Shown here in pieces: positions 27,969 to 41,100 of a DNA stretch of 60,000 bases. How positions within the stretch are numbered: the stretch's first letter is position 1; each line of letters begins with the position of its first letter. The position numbers and the translations under genes were made by a program. The stretch is taken from assembly GCA_964035545.1 (NCBI GenBank), contig OZ037767.1, positions 6,750,207 to 6,810,206 of the forward strand. The letters are read 5' to 3'. Below the pieces are notes generated by a model. It did not search any database and had not been told where the DNA came from. It saw only the letters and a list, made by a program, of their open reading frames with translations. The DNA is from Bugula neritina. Lineage: Eukaryota > Bryozoa > Gymnolaemata > Cheilostomatida > Bugulidae.

Positions 27969-28059
27969 ATCCCAACTTGGCGGGGTCTACAGGTGTAACA
28001 ATGTCATCTTCCTCCTCTTCACTTAGTGGCATGAGTAGTTCCGTAGCTCTTTCTTTCAT
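27901..28059 (-). CDS. Short upstream ORF overlapping the start of the retroelement gag frame
   Basis: The first ATG after the primer-binding site (28059-28057) opens 52 codons beginning MKERATELLMPL with an acidic SEEEEDD run, ending at a TAA within the proposed splice donor. It overlaps the 694-codon ORF in another frame. Its composition and position are like an authentic gag N-terminus, so a one-base change may have moved the rest of gag out of frame; alternatively it is a regulatory uORF. The data do not decide. Confidence 0.4.
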   Translation of the reverse strand: MKERATELLMPLSEEEEDDIVTPVDPAKLGYGESCYRIRGDYISAEDTHLYR

Positions 28060-28073
28060 CTTGAAATACGCGA

Positions 28074-28092
28074 AATCCCACTGCTGCCACCA
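28074..28092 (-). other. Primer-binding site, complementary to a tRNA-Leu 3' end
   Basis: On the - strand TGGTGGCAGCAGTGGGATT begins two bases after the 5' LTR. Its reverse complement reads like the 3' end of a tRNA, with AATCCCAC from the T-arm, then TGCTGCCA and CCA. Animal tRNA-Leu genes end in this way. Nineteen bases fit, so this is a strong primer-binding site. Confidence 0.85.
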
Positions 28093-28093
28093 C

Positions 28094-28437
28094 TGTTGTG
28101 AGTTTTAGCACAATTATCAAGCGTGGATTGCCTGCGTATTTAGTTTCAATTTAACTAGCAACTACTAACAGAGCTTGCGTACGATAACCTTTATTTAATT
28201 CGATAAACATAATTATAACAGTATGTCAAAACCACAATACATCAATCAATTATAAACACGTCTAGCTACTACGAGCCCCTGCTCTCAACACACATGGTTT
28301 CTGCTAGCTAACCCGCGAACAGTCACTTGACCGGAACCTTGTCTTCCGGTCCTTCTGATTGGATAGTAAAACATAGTTATAAGTATTCCCAAACAGGAGG
28401 AGACAAATGCATTATTATGCTACGTAATCCCATTACA
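28094..28437 (-). repeat. 5' LTR of the retroelement
   Basis: 344 bp, same sequence as the copy at 24205-24548 including the AATAAA (28190-28195 on the reverse strand) and the GACCGGAA hairpin. It would drive transcription towards lower coordinates, away from NRDE2. Its U3 end lies about 675 bp upstream of the NRDE2 start codon. Confidence 0.95.
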
Positions 28438-29112
28438 CCGGTCATGATTATGATAAATTTATTACATTTACTGTCTGAATTTTTATAGGGTAAATATTAA
28501 ATTTTGTTTATGATGATATAAGAGATTAAATAATTATAATGATACTGCTAGTAATAATAACAATCTGAGTGGTTCAATATGAATAATATTTTAGTACTAT
28601 TAATTATCATAAAATTAAACTATCATAATAATGATTATCCTTAATGTTAACATTTGGATGATCTTATTTAAATTATATAGATTTGTTATTACTATTAGTA
28701 TTTGTCATTAAATAAGTCGTGTGGCCTATTTTAGGTATAATTTCTGCTTAATGCCTAGTTAAGTCATAAACGCACTTGTTTTTTGTGACTAAACTAAAAA
28801 TTAAGAGTTAAGGGAAATTGTTTCGACTCACTCTGAATTTGTACACATCATGATCATCAATATTAGTATAACAGTAACTGTAGTCATTGCAGCTGTAATA
28901 CAACATTTTAGTGTTAAATTTCATAGCCATTATCATGTTTATATTGATTTTCATCTCTCTGCAATTGATATGTCTATTTTAGGGGAAAATGCTAATCACC
29001 TAATACATGAAAATGAAAGAGAAACTTGTTCCATTTCAGCAGCAGAATTATTTTTAGAAACAGAATAAGTGAAGTTTTCTTTTTGGTGACTACAGACAAA
29101 CATCGCTCAAAC
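28438..29112. promoter_or_regulatory. Upstream region and 5' UTR of NRDE2
   Basis: AT-rich, with ATTATTA-type low-complexity sequence in the first 250 bases. No TATA or other clear promoter element was identified. The NRDE2 ATG lies at 29113. The open frame at 28850-29068 is in another frame and shows no family features. Confidence 0.4.
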
Positions 29113-32100
29113 ATGTCTTTGTTCCCTTGTATTGATTATGAAAAAGATACTTCTTCAGTTAATGACGAAGCCATCAAAGGTAATTTATCATATGATAATA
29201 ACTGTATGTGTAGTAAAGGTAATTCATTTAATTAAAATCCAATATTCAGTTTAACAAATGCATCCTAAGTGCCATCACAACAAATGTAGTAAATTGAAGC
29301 TTTAATCTAAACATGTTCATGTCAATTAAATAATAATGTTAATATTTGATAATAAGGCTAATTAAATTTTATCAAGCTAAATCACCTGCATACAGTAATG
29401 ATAGCTTTTAGCTATAAATTTAAAGTTGATACATTTGGAAAATATAAAATTTCAAGTTAGTGAACTTTGAACATTTTTATTTATCTAAACTCTCAGTTAA
29501 GCAATTTTTCATTGAATTGAATTTTTGTATTTTAAATCTTATAAGTTTTTATTTTGAGGTAAATAGATCCATAATGATCGGGCTTCTAATTCATGGGATA
29601 CATTTTAGTTTAATATCATTTTAGCTAGATATGTTTTTCCAAGTTGTCACTATTATTATCAGACTGGTTATGAGTTGAGGCTGGACTGCAGAGGTGCCCA
29701 AACTTAATAGACAGATTTAATTAAAAATAGTTTGTTTTGCCTTTTGTTTTATTTCAATTATTTTGTCAATTTTCAAAATCTTTGCTTGGTGATACTTGTG
29801 TGAATTAGATCTATGTTAACAAGTCTCAACAATAGTTTCACTATTATATATATTATGCATTTGCGAGCAACCAAAATATGCAGATACTAATTTTAGTTCA
29901 TCAAAAATATTGTGAATGTTTGTTTTAAAAAAATTAATTTAACCAAATAGTCTTTATAATATTAAGGCAATTATGAAAACATTCCTATTAGTCATTACAT
30001 TTAGGCTATGCATATTGTTTGATTTTTAGAACAAAGTAAAAATTGGCTTCAAGTTTCTAGTTTTAAGGCCGAGCTTATTGTGCCAGCAAAGCAGCTATCA
30101 CCAGAGCCATCACAAGCAGTGAATTCCTTGACCGGTTCGTAGACAACAACCATGTTTATAGCTAAACATTAATGTTCTTTATAAATAGAGAACAGAATAT
30201 GTAATTATAATTAATGAATTGATAAAAATTTTTTAGGTAATAGCGTTGATTATAGAGTAGCAAATTTTCTTATATTATTCTAATGCAGTTCAAGAACCCA
30301 ATGCTGAAATTATCCAGCCTTCCCTAACCAAGCTAGTTGAATCTAACGTTGCCCAAAGTGATGATACTTCTCAATATCATCACACACAGAAGAAACATAA
30401 GTCTCACAGTAAAAAACATAGTAACAAAAAGAAACGGAAGCGTGAAAGGTAATTGCACAGGTGAAAGTCTGCTTAATGAAAAATTGATGTGAAAACTTTA
30501 ATTATTAAGTGTTTTAATGAAATCTATTTTATTGTATACTCTTCTACATAATTGGTTTAAAAATTACCAACCATGAAGTAAAATACAGTGAAAACTTTCC
30601 TGTTATTAATAGCATACATATTATAATAAATTAGTTTTTAAATTAGAAAAGCTGTGACATTTTGTGTTCTTTTTATTGTGCAGCTGCTGAGCCTTTCTCA
30701 AGCTGAACTTGATTGGTTGTGCTGAAAGCTCAAAAAATTATCAAACTAATTTTTTTGCCGATAAAACTTCTATTACTTTTTATCCATGTCACGTTTTGGG
30801 GTTAGCAGGTCCCGGAGTAGGAGTCCGGCTAAAGTTTCAGTTCCTCGGAGCAAAGTGTTCCTGGAGGAGGTGAAAGATCTGGGTTATGATGACCATCACA
30901 GAGTTGATAACAGACCGGATAAAGACAATTACAGCTTCGGGTCACTAAATAAGAAGCACATATCTAAATATAGAACTCATGCTAAAGTATGTATTTTTAA
31001 AACCCAGAGCCGTATATAGTTTTTCGGTTATCATATTCTCTCACTTGCAAGTAACTGTTGCGCCCAGTCAAGCAGAGTAAGGCTAATTCGGTTCTTTTAC
31101 AATACTTAATTGGATCTTATTTGAAATACTGTTCATTATACAAGAAGTATTTCATGAATAGGTGCCTCTGGGACTCACTCGTGCACAAGCGTTCAGGTGG
31201 AGGAAGGCAACACAACAATTCTCTGAGCCTATCAGGTGTGATCATGACTTACAAACCTTGTTTGATTTTCATTTTTTCCTGTCCTTTTTAGATTGTTAGT
31301 TTAAGTAGGACATAACATTTGTTAGTTGAGCTTGCATATTCAGATGGCTATAGTAGAGCTATCTGTGATTTATTTGTTCCAGTTTAGGTTTGAAGTTGGT
31401 TATAATTGGTGTACCTAAGAAATCATACTTTTAATGGCATGTATAAATGTCTAAGGGTTTGGTGCTAAACTATGAGTTTTTGAATAGCCATATATCAGTT
31501 GTTGACTTGATATTGAAACTATTATTAGATATCACTCCAAATCAGTGAGAAAAGATGTGTATGAGCCAGGTAGTCAAGTGGAATTAACCATATCCACCCC
31601 TGTAATCGGCTCTTGGGGTCAGTTTGTTGGCCTGCCGCCAATAGCAGAGGCACCAGATGGTAAGTTGTTATAACTAGTAGATGATTAATTTATATTTTAA
31701 GGTATCTAAGTTTTCAAGTGTTCATGAGCGTTGATTCAAATTTATAATATAAATCTGAATAATTTAAAACTGTTCAGATAATAGAAGGTGGCACAGATTT
31801 ATATTTAAGTTGTTGACTAACAAGAATGAACTTCATATTTATTTCAAAATATCAGATGATCACTAAAACTGAGATGCAATTTGAGTTCAAATAGCTTGTT
31901 TTTGTGTTGTGGGCTCAGGTATTGAACAGCCTCTGATATATATTATGGACTTCAAAACGTAATATGCATGTACCTTCTTGCATTAGTCCTCTGTTTGAAT
32001 CTGGTTGTTCTTTGTAGTTCTTGGTCAATCACTCAATGCATAGCTCTGTTTTCTCTTAAATAAACAGCATTCTGTAGGAATATAGTACTATTACGTAGGT

Positions 32101-35100
32101 AAGAAGACATCAGCTAACCCACTAGGTATACTGGACTCCTCAACTCTGCTATGGACTCAGGGTAAAGCACCAAAGTCAGCTGGTGCTGATGTTGAAGTTA
32201 TGTCATCATATTTATCATCCAATGCAGCTCAAAAGATAGCAGCCATCAACAGGTGATTGCAAGTATTCATAAATACTAACTATTTTCATATAATATGCAG
32301 GTTAATTTTGTCAAAGTTTTTTTTTTAACCTGCTTCAGTATAGCTGACCAAATTTGCACAGTTATTTCATCATCTGTTCAGTATTAAGGATTTATCTCGG
32401 AAGTTATGAGTGTTATTATATTTATTTATTTTAGTTTATTTAGTAATATTATTTATTTATATTATTACATATACACACATGTAATGTTTATATATATATT
32501 GTATATCATCTGTATATTTGTATTCCTAGTATGTATATTACGCCTTGCTAGTAGTTCTGCCAGATTGTAACAGATACTGAACTCCCTGTAGACATCTAAT
32601 AACAGTGACCAATGAGTATTTACTGTGTTATATAGTGAGCTGAGAGAGGACTCTGGTAATACCGAGCTCTGGCTAAGACTCATCAGTGCCCAAGATGGCC
32701 TCCTGCAGCAGCGTACGGAAGATGGCAACTCCAAACTGTTCACTCACCAGAATATTATTGACAAGAAATTAGCCATCATTGAGCAAGCAATTAAGAAGAA
32801 CCCAGGCAACCTACACCTCAAGGTTTATATTAAATAACCAGTAAACTCAGTGTGAATGTTCAAGTAGTTTTCAGAGATTCACCTGTTTTTGCAGTGAAGT
32901 CCGTTCAGCTTCAATATAATGTCAAATAGAGCCTCTGCTATGCTTACAGTTATATATATGAAAGTTTACTTTATCTACTTGCACTTTCCTTGTATAACAG
33001 TGTGAATGATCAGTATTTTCAGAACAAGTCGTAGATTCAGCTTCATAATGTGATATCATAGCCTACAGGCTATACACATACTATTCATATACACTTACTA
33101 TACATAATTATACACTTACTATTCATATACACATACTATGCATTTACACTTACTATACATATACACTTACTATACATATACACTTACTATACATATACAC
33201 TTATTATACATTTACACTTACACCATACATTTGCACTTACTATACATATACACTTACACCATACATATACACTTACTATACATATACACTTACTATACAT
33301 ATACATTTACTATGCATATACACTTACACCATACATTTACATTTACACTGACTATTGTACTCTTACTATACATTTGCCTTACATGTAGGTCATTTTACTT
33401 TATTTACTAGTAAATTGGGACCACAAATGAAAATACTACTTAAAATTTATTGTTTTTGATTAAATTGATTTTTTTTGATGAATTACAAACCGATATATTA
33501 GTAGCTATAGTTATTACAAAATAGACGAAAAATGAGGATATTCAGTGTATACTAAATAAAATAAGGTGACTCATACATCACACACTCATCTACGTTATTC
33601 AAGTGCTGATTGCTTTAGCTCAAGAAGTTAGAGTTATCAGGGAAGATTCTAGACTGGCAGGAGCTGAGTCAAGAATGGAAGAACTTGACATTCACTCATA
33701 TTAATGACATTGATGTGTGGAGAGGCTACTTGAATCATGTTAAGAACTCATTTGCCAAGTAAGTTGTCGTAGAATATATATTATATATATATTTGTTTAG
33801 TGGTTGCTATAGTTACATATAGTATGATTTCCTTCGGGTTACAAATTGTACAGTTTAATGCTGTGATTTATAGCAGAACAGTCTTATTAAATGCACACAT
33901 AGATTGATAAACTTGAAATGCATGAGAGTCATGGCAGTTGTACTAAACCAATCACACTGTTTGCATATTGCACAAATGAGTTTGATTTAAGCTACCAAGT
34001 ATTTACCAAGCAATAAATTTCATAGAGGCAATAACTCTCATTCTTTTTCACTTGATTTGTCATTAAGGAGCTCTGTGGTGCTCCTTCATATGTTCCTCTC
34101 ATTGTTATATACTCTGTAACCAACTCAAGTCTGCCGTTAATGTCTTCAGCTTCACTGTGGGAGTGATGCAGGCAGCTTACACCAAGTGTATCAAGTCACT
34201 TCGTCAAGTCAGTCAAGGCATGCTCAAGTCTCATCCCTGTCAGCCCAACACAGTAGAACATATGATAGGTCTGTAAGTTTATATTATAGCATCTTCTTAT
34301 ATGTTTATACACATAATTTGGTCCAATTATTACAAAAGGCTTTGACTTGCAAACATCCACATTCAAACAACTCAATAACTTTGCTGCGTATAAATGTGTG
34401 TTGTTTGACAGTCCACGATGGCTCTGATTTCAATAAGCTTTTAGTGATACAAACTTTCTCTGAATACTCAATGAAAATTGTAAATTTTGAACTTCTATTT
34501 TGTGTTGTTTTTAGTGATACGTATCAGACATATGCTCACGGTTTTTTGTATAAATTCTAAGTATTAATTGTAATATTTTTGTTTCTACTTTTTTGTTTTA
34601 TTTTTCTTTTTGTTTTAGAAATTTTGTTGGAGTTATGTGACCTGTTAAACTTGGCCAACTGCACAGAAAAGGCTGTCGCTATTGTCCAATCAATGATAGA
34701 GTTCAATCTGTATCGCCCAGCATCATTGGACAGTCATAAAGCAGCCATCGAATCATTTCAGGAGTTCTATGATTCTGGTGAGAGCCAAGACTCTACATAA
34801 CTACATGTCTGATATTTGTCTGTTGATGAGTTGAATTTAAATCATACCTTTGTGGTATATTTGACTAATCTATTTTGATGGACAAATTCGTTAAACTAGT
34901 TTGACAAAAAATTTATGAAATCCTTATCAAATATTGAATTATATTTTAACAGAAGGGTTGAAGTCACTTCAACATTAATAGTATAAATTATAAACCCGAA
35001 AGCCAACTTGAAATTAAATAAAATATTAAAATTGGAATTTTCTGTTAGAATGAACCTGATCACATGATTACTATTCAAAGCCTGTCACTATGTGCTATAT

Positions 35101-38100
35101 ACTACTTGCTATACACTCTTGGTTACTATACACTGCTTGTTTACAGGCAGTAACATGTTTGTATGGTTATTGCAGGTGTCCCTAGGTTTGGAGAACCTGG
35201 GTCTAAAGGCTGGTGTAATGTGGGAAGTGACAGTTACACTGTTTTACCAGCTCCTCTCAAGCCTACAGGTTGGTTAGTCACACAAGTAAATGTTACCTTC
35301 TGCTATAAGTTTCTCCATCATGACTTCAGTATATCTTATAATCAGACATGTTTCACATTCACCACCCTAGCCGCGTTTGATTTTACTATTTTTGTTTGAA
35401 TATATTATATTATATTATAGTATAATCATAATTGTTTGTTATTCTTGACCAGATTTGTTGTTCAGCGGCTGCACAACTTAACGCTATCTTGATGTGTTTT
35501 GTGTTGCATATTTTGGCAATACTTATTTTTTTATGTATATTACGTTTCTATCTCTGTTGTTAGCCTATATTTATTGTGTATCTAAGTTATTTCAGGTTTT
35601 TTGAGGTTTATTTTATAACCTCATAAGTACAGCATATGTGGTTATGTTGTTTTGCGCATCTGTTATGAAAATTTACTGTAAATCTTTGCAACAGACAATA
35701 ATTAGTTAAGGAGACAACTTCAATCAGCATCGTAATATTAAAAAAATCCAAGCTTAACAACAAAATGTTTTAGTTAGTACTGCAAACACGTATTTTAGTG
35801 GAGCAAGATCAAAATGAGGAGGAAAATATACTAACTGCTTGTCAGGAAATGTCTCGAGCCAAAACATGGCTAAGCTTGGAGAAATCTCGGCAAACATCTC
35901 ATTGGTTACCATGGAAACCATCAGCTAATGAGCGTGAAGATGACTGCGAAGATCCCCATCGCCTGGTTATCAGTGATGATTTTGTCGATCTGCTCTTTTA
36001 TGTAGAAGGTAAGAAACATTACTAAACTCATTGTATTGTGTATTTTACTTGTGTGCCAAATATCTACCGGATACACAGGAACAGTAGGGAATGTTTGTCC
36101 TTTTGACTACATGGATAGTTCTTATGAAATGGAAGCAAATTGACCTCATTTCAAGACATTAGCAATCAGAGTTTAATTATTTACTTGGATGACGTAGAAC
36201 AAACTGCAGTATGATTTTATGTTGAACAATAAAAGAAACAGCTGTCTACCACTACCAAAACTCGTGTGTTGCATACATTATTGTTTCATGCACAATATCC
36301 TTTGCATTATTATTTGTGGTCGATTCAGATATGAGTTTTTACAAAAGTGACTATTTATTTTAGATGATAAATTAAGAAGTAAAATGTATTTCAATTTTCT
36401 CAACTGGCTGGGATTGCATTCTCATAGTTCAGGCTCTGCCAGCATGCAGCAAGTGCTTGCAGGTGTCAATCAGCTGAGTCCAACACCTTGCGTCACCTGT
36501 CATACTTATGACTGGCAGGATTATATTCTCCATGACTTGTTCATGGCCCACTGCACAGACCAAATCTTTCATCATTTGACACGAGAAGATAAATCTAGTC
36601 TTATAGCAGCAAAACTTTATCATCAGCTTGATCAGGTACAATTTCTCAGTGTGAAAGAGATACTGTTGTAAATATAACAAGCTAGTAGTTTAATTTTTCA
36701 GATTCTTCTGCTATATAAAAGTTTTTATTTTATTTCGCTTGTGTATGGAAATATTGACAGAGTTCTTGCAGCGTTTAAATGCACATGACTGCAATATGTT
36801 CACATTTTATATACATGTGTACCTTTCTACTGTTGATAGTAACAAATGTTTATTTCATTGCTACCTTTTCTGTATTTTGTGTTTGCATTTCATACCAGCT
36901 ATCTGTCCCATTCTTTTTGAGTTTTATTTGTCACTCGTATGAGCATTAGTTTTGGTAAATAATAACTATTGCTGCTTAATACAGGTAAAGTCTATTGAAG
37001 ATAGTAAGCAGAGAAAGTTGAAAGGTAAAGAGTTAAAACGGTATGCTAAATCTATATTGAGTCTGGAAGAGAACAGAAATAATAGCAAGTTGTGGCTGTG
37101 TTATGCTGACTGCATTCGAGAATTGGGTGAGTATTGGGCAAAGTTTAACTGTCAAAGGTCAAGTTTTATTACTCTAATATCACAAAACATATGCATACAT
37201 ACATATATTATACAGATATTTAATATTATATATTAAATATATATTGAATATATATCATAGTATGTATATCATAATATAATATACGTGATTCTATGGTAAA
37301 ACTGCATAATATTGTAACTATAATAACTTGACATAATAATAAATACTCAATGACCAAATATATCTGTTTTTTAATATAGTTTGTATAGATGCATTCTCTT
37401 TGAGCAGTAAACAGTAATTTACTGCCCGAAGCTGCATTCTGTGTTAGTCTTGTTGAATATTTCCGTCACTACAGTTTAATCAACAGCTACACTTTTGTTT
37501 CTCAGGGTTCTTCCAGGAAATGTCCCAAGTATATGACGTGCTGCTTGGTGCTCAGGCTACGACATCAGAGTCAGCTGATGACCTCTTGACCCCTGACAGG
37601 TGTGAGATCTGGTGGAATGCTGTTCAGGGAGAGATAACTCAAAATCAGCCACTTCAAACTAGGATACTCTCTATATGCTGGTAACAGTCTTACTCTAACC
37701 CATGTGTGTTTATAGTCACTATCCTTGTGCGAACTCCTGATGGAAAGGGTTTTTTTTAGCCGGATAAGAACTTGTCCTTTATTATGACAAAGAAGCAATT
37801 ATGACTGGCTCCTCTTCCTAACATCACCAGTGGCCTTTACTGGGATTCAAGTCACTAACATTGTGTTTACTAAGTCAGTGCTCTAACTCACTAGACCAAT
37901 GCTACTCCCAACTTTCTTACTGTATGATTTGTATTAATTAATTTCTACATTTCATAAAATATATTATGACTATATTATTATGTAAATCCATTTGTTTGCT
38001 AATTTTTCACCTTGGTTGTATCTATGTTAATCGTTGTTTTAACAAACTATACAGTTATCAGTAATAATTTTGAATAAACAATTATGCTTAGGTCTAAACT

Positions 38101-41100
38101 ATTGCTATCTACATATGTAACTCATGTACTTTCTTCTAGGATGTATATTCTATTGACTTGCAGTAAACACATTGAGAATTATTGTAATTGTAAATCATTC
38201 TAATGACAGGCATTCAAACATATATATCTAAATTAGCCTCTATCTCAGACATTCATCTGTTTACTAGTTGGCTGGTTTGTGGAGGTGCCCTGATCACCAG
38301 TCCATCCGCATCTCTCAAGCTTCTTCTCATCCGTCAATTAGAGTCACAGATACAAGAACTGTGGGAAAAGGTTGGTACAGCTAATACTCATTATTTAATG
38401 GTAGCTTTTGTAATAGTTTCACCAACTAGTTGTTAAAATAAATCAAATATTTTTTAAATTACTTAGCCATGTGAAATTTATTTGAAGTTATCTTCTCCCA
38501 AAATAATAATTTAATGTGGGACCACCTAGCACTTGGTTTCAAATGATGTTTTTTTGCAAAAATGGATGAATGAGTTCTAAAGAGTGGGATTTTCTTAAAG
38601 CTGACTGGTTTTGAGTGTAAGACTGGATTATTCAGAACGAAATACTCGAAGTAGGATGCACAAAGTAACTTAACATAAACCTTCTCAGATTTAAGTTGAT
38701 CCTTACATTAGTAGGTCTTTAGTGCACTGGAGTGCTCCCAGATAATTAGTTCACTAAATTGTATACTTATATTGTATTGTTTATTTTAAAGATTTCACAT
38801 CATCATGCCTGTCATCTGAAATGTAATTCTATAATAACACCATCGTATTATGTTATGTACGCTTTTAACAGAAGCTTCAATACAAGTGTTTTGGATGTGG
38901 GGATCATTTAACTAAACTAAAATATAATTCTACATGTACACACTGTAAGAAATGTTATCGGTTTGGTATATTTAGCATACCGACGCCACATTGACTCAAT
39001 TTCATTGAATTTACAATTCAAGAGTAGACGACTACTTGTTTTACATGCCGCCTGCAGCCATCGATTGTAATGTACATATATTTATAGATTCAGGAAACCA
39101 AGTACTCAGAGCAAAAACAGTTGTTGATGTCGGTGTTTTCCACGTTGCTATTATGCAACTATACGTCAGTGGCGTTGGTCAGCGGGGAGGCAGCACTAGA
39201 GCAGTCAGTCTCTTATTGGTCACAGCACGAGTTTCTCACACAGAACTTTGACCAATCAAAGTACTACAAGTCATTAGTTAAGGTCAGTGGGACAACTTGA
39301 TGTAGTGGAGTAGTATGTATAGTGTAGTGTAGTGTAGTGTAGTGTAGTGTAGTGTAGTGTAGTGTAGTGTAGTGTAGTGTAGTGTAGTGTAGTGTAGTGT
39401 AGTATAGTGTAGTTTAGTGTAGTGTAGTATAGTGTAATATAGTATAGTGTAGTGTAGTGTAGTGTAGTGTAGTGTAGTGTAGTGTAGTGTAGTGTAGTGT
39501 AGTGTAGTGTAGTGTAGTGTAGTGTAGTGTAGTGTAGTGTAGTGTAGTGTAGTGTAGTATAGTATAGTTTAGTGTAGTGTAGTATAGTGTAATATAGTAT
39601 AGTGTAGTGTAGTATAGTATAGTGTAACATAGTGTAGTGTAGTGTAGTATAGTGTAGTGTAGTGTAGTGTAGTGTAGTATAGTATAGTATAGTGTAGTGT
39701 AGTGTAGTATAGTGTAACATAGTGTAGTGTAGTGTAGTATAGTGTAGTGTAGTGTAGTGTAGTGTAGTGTAGTGTAGTGTAGTGTAGTGTAATATAGTAT
39801 AGTATAGTGTAGTGCAGTGTAATATAGTATAGTATAATATAATATAGTATAGTGCAGTATAGTATAGTGTAATATAGTGTAGTGTAATATAGTACAGTAT
39901 AGTGTAATATAGTATAGTGTAGTGTAGTTTAGTGTAGTGTAGTGTAACATAGTGTAGTGTGACTTCACCTAGAGCAGCATAGAGTAAGTGGTGCAACTTC
40001 AAAGAATACTGTACTGTTTTCATTGCACATGCCTAAACCTCATAACTTCTTATTAATCACAGTAAATATTCATCTAAACATGATAATATCTTGGGGTAGC
40101 ATTTATAAACCTTTCTATTATTTATTTAAATTTGGTTGCTATATGAACCAATTGTTTCTGGGTATATTTAAAACTATCAGAATATTACAAAGAAACAATT
40201 ATCATCTAATGTTTCCATCTCCCTTCCTTCTTCAAAATGGTAAAATTTGCATCAACAAGTATTACATGATATATTCAGGAAAAGGTGTGATTGTTAATTT
40301 AGCCTTCTTCAAAAAGGGTGGTTTAGTACCTTCTTGCAAGCGACTTGAGATGTGGCCAATTCAACTCCTCACACCCAATAGTATTGCGTCAAACCCTGGA
40401 GATGCAAATGCAGTACTTGCTAATGGCTGAGGGTGCTGGGCCCAAGTGGCAGCAGGTTCCCCAGTGACTCATAAGGGCAGGTGCTATGGCAGTCACTGAC
40501 ACTTGGGAAGCGGCATAGTAGGGGCCTCCAAATGTATCAAATCGGAATTCTGACCTTGTATTAATTTGAATAAATATCTTCATTGCCACTAATGGGGAAA
40601 CCATTTACTGATTTATTTGTTAAATCTAAACCAATCAACACAGTTCTAGGTTGGTGATGACTCTAAAGATACAGGGATGTAATGCAAGCATTTTATTTTC
40701 ACACAACTTACTAAATGCCTACACATGTGCATGTACTAACTTACTTATCCTTCTGTAATATAAGGGAATGTTTAAATAGACATTGACATTAACATAGTCA
40801 ACTTTTTGCTTGAGTAAATGTAAACTTGACTTGGTTCAACATTGACTTGCCTTTGCTGATATTTTACCTAGCTCCATTATTTACTTTAGCATTCTAGTGT
40901 GTACTAAGTACTTTAAATCTTCACACTTAAATAAGGTCAGCTTTTATGTTTATTATAGAAATTCAATTTATAATTTAAAGAGGTCTATTGATAGCAGTTT
41001 AATATTGACCAAGAGATGCTAATTTCAGCTGAACTAATTTCCTTGCTAAAGTAATTAATCCTGATTTGTATTCTTCTGTATTATTTCTATAAGATCCTAG

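Larger units (their letters stand above)
24205..28437 (-). mobile_element. LTR retroelement, gag-bearing, apparently polymerase-less, recent insertion
   Basis: Total 4233 bp, transcribed right to left. The 5' LTR is 28094-28437 and the 3' LTR 24205-24548; by eye all 344 positions are identical. A primer-binding site (28074-28092) and a polypurine tract (24549-24559) sit at the proper places. Flanking bases are CTGG on the left (24201-24204) and CCGG on the right (28438-28441); this may be a 4-bp target duplication with one CpG C-to-T change. Inside are a gag/integrase-finger ORF (25884-27968) and a zinc-finger ORF (24826-25725). I found no protease, reverse transcriptase, RNase H or integrase core. 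It is distinctly GC-richer than the host DNA around it. The gag style suggests Ty3/gypsy ancestry. Mobilisation in trans by a full-length relative is inferred. Confidence 0.93.

Noticed and set aside
29688-29706. hAT-like end CAGAGGTGCCCAAACTT
   Set aside because: Only one end found; no matching opposite end or 8-bp duplication nearby.
31058-31291. Alternative NRDE2 exon frame reading RCLWDSLVHKR
   Set aside because: It cannot be joined in phase to the exons on either side; the other frame (VPLGLTRAQAF) fits phase 0 in, phase 2 out, and matches the family.
39274-40023. Long - strand frames of Tyr-Thr-Leu-His repeats
   Set aside because: By-product of a stop-free pentanucleotide microsatellite; no start context or domain.
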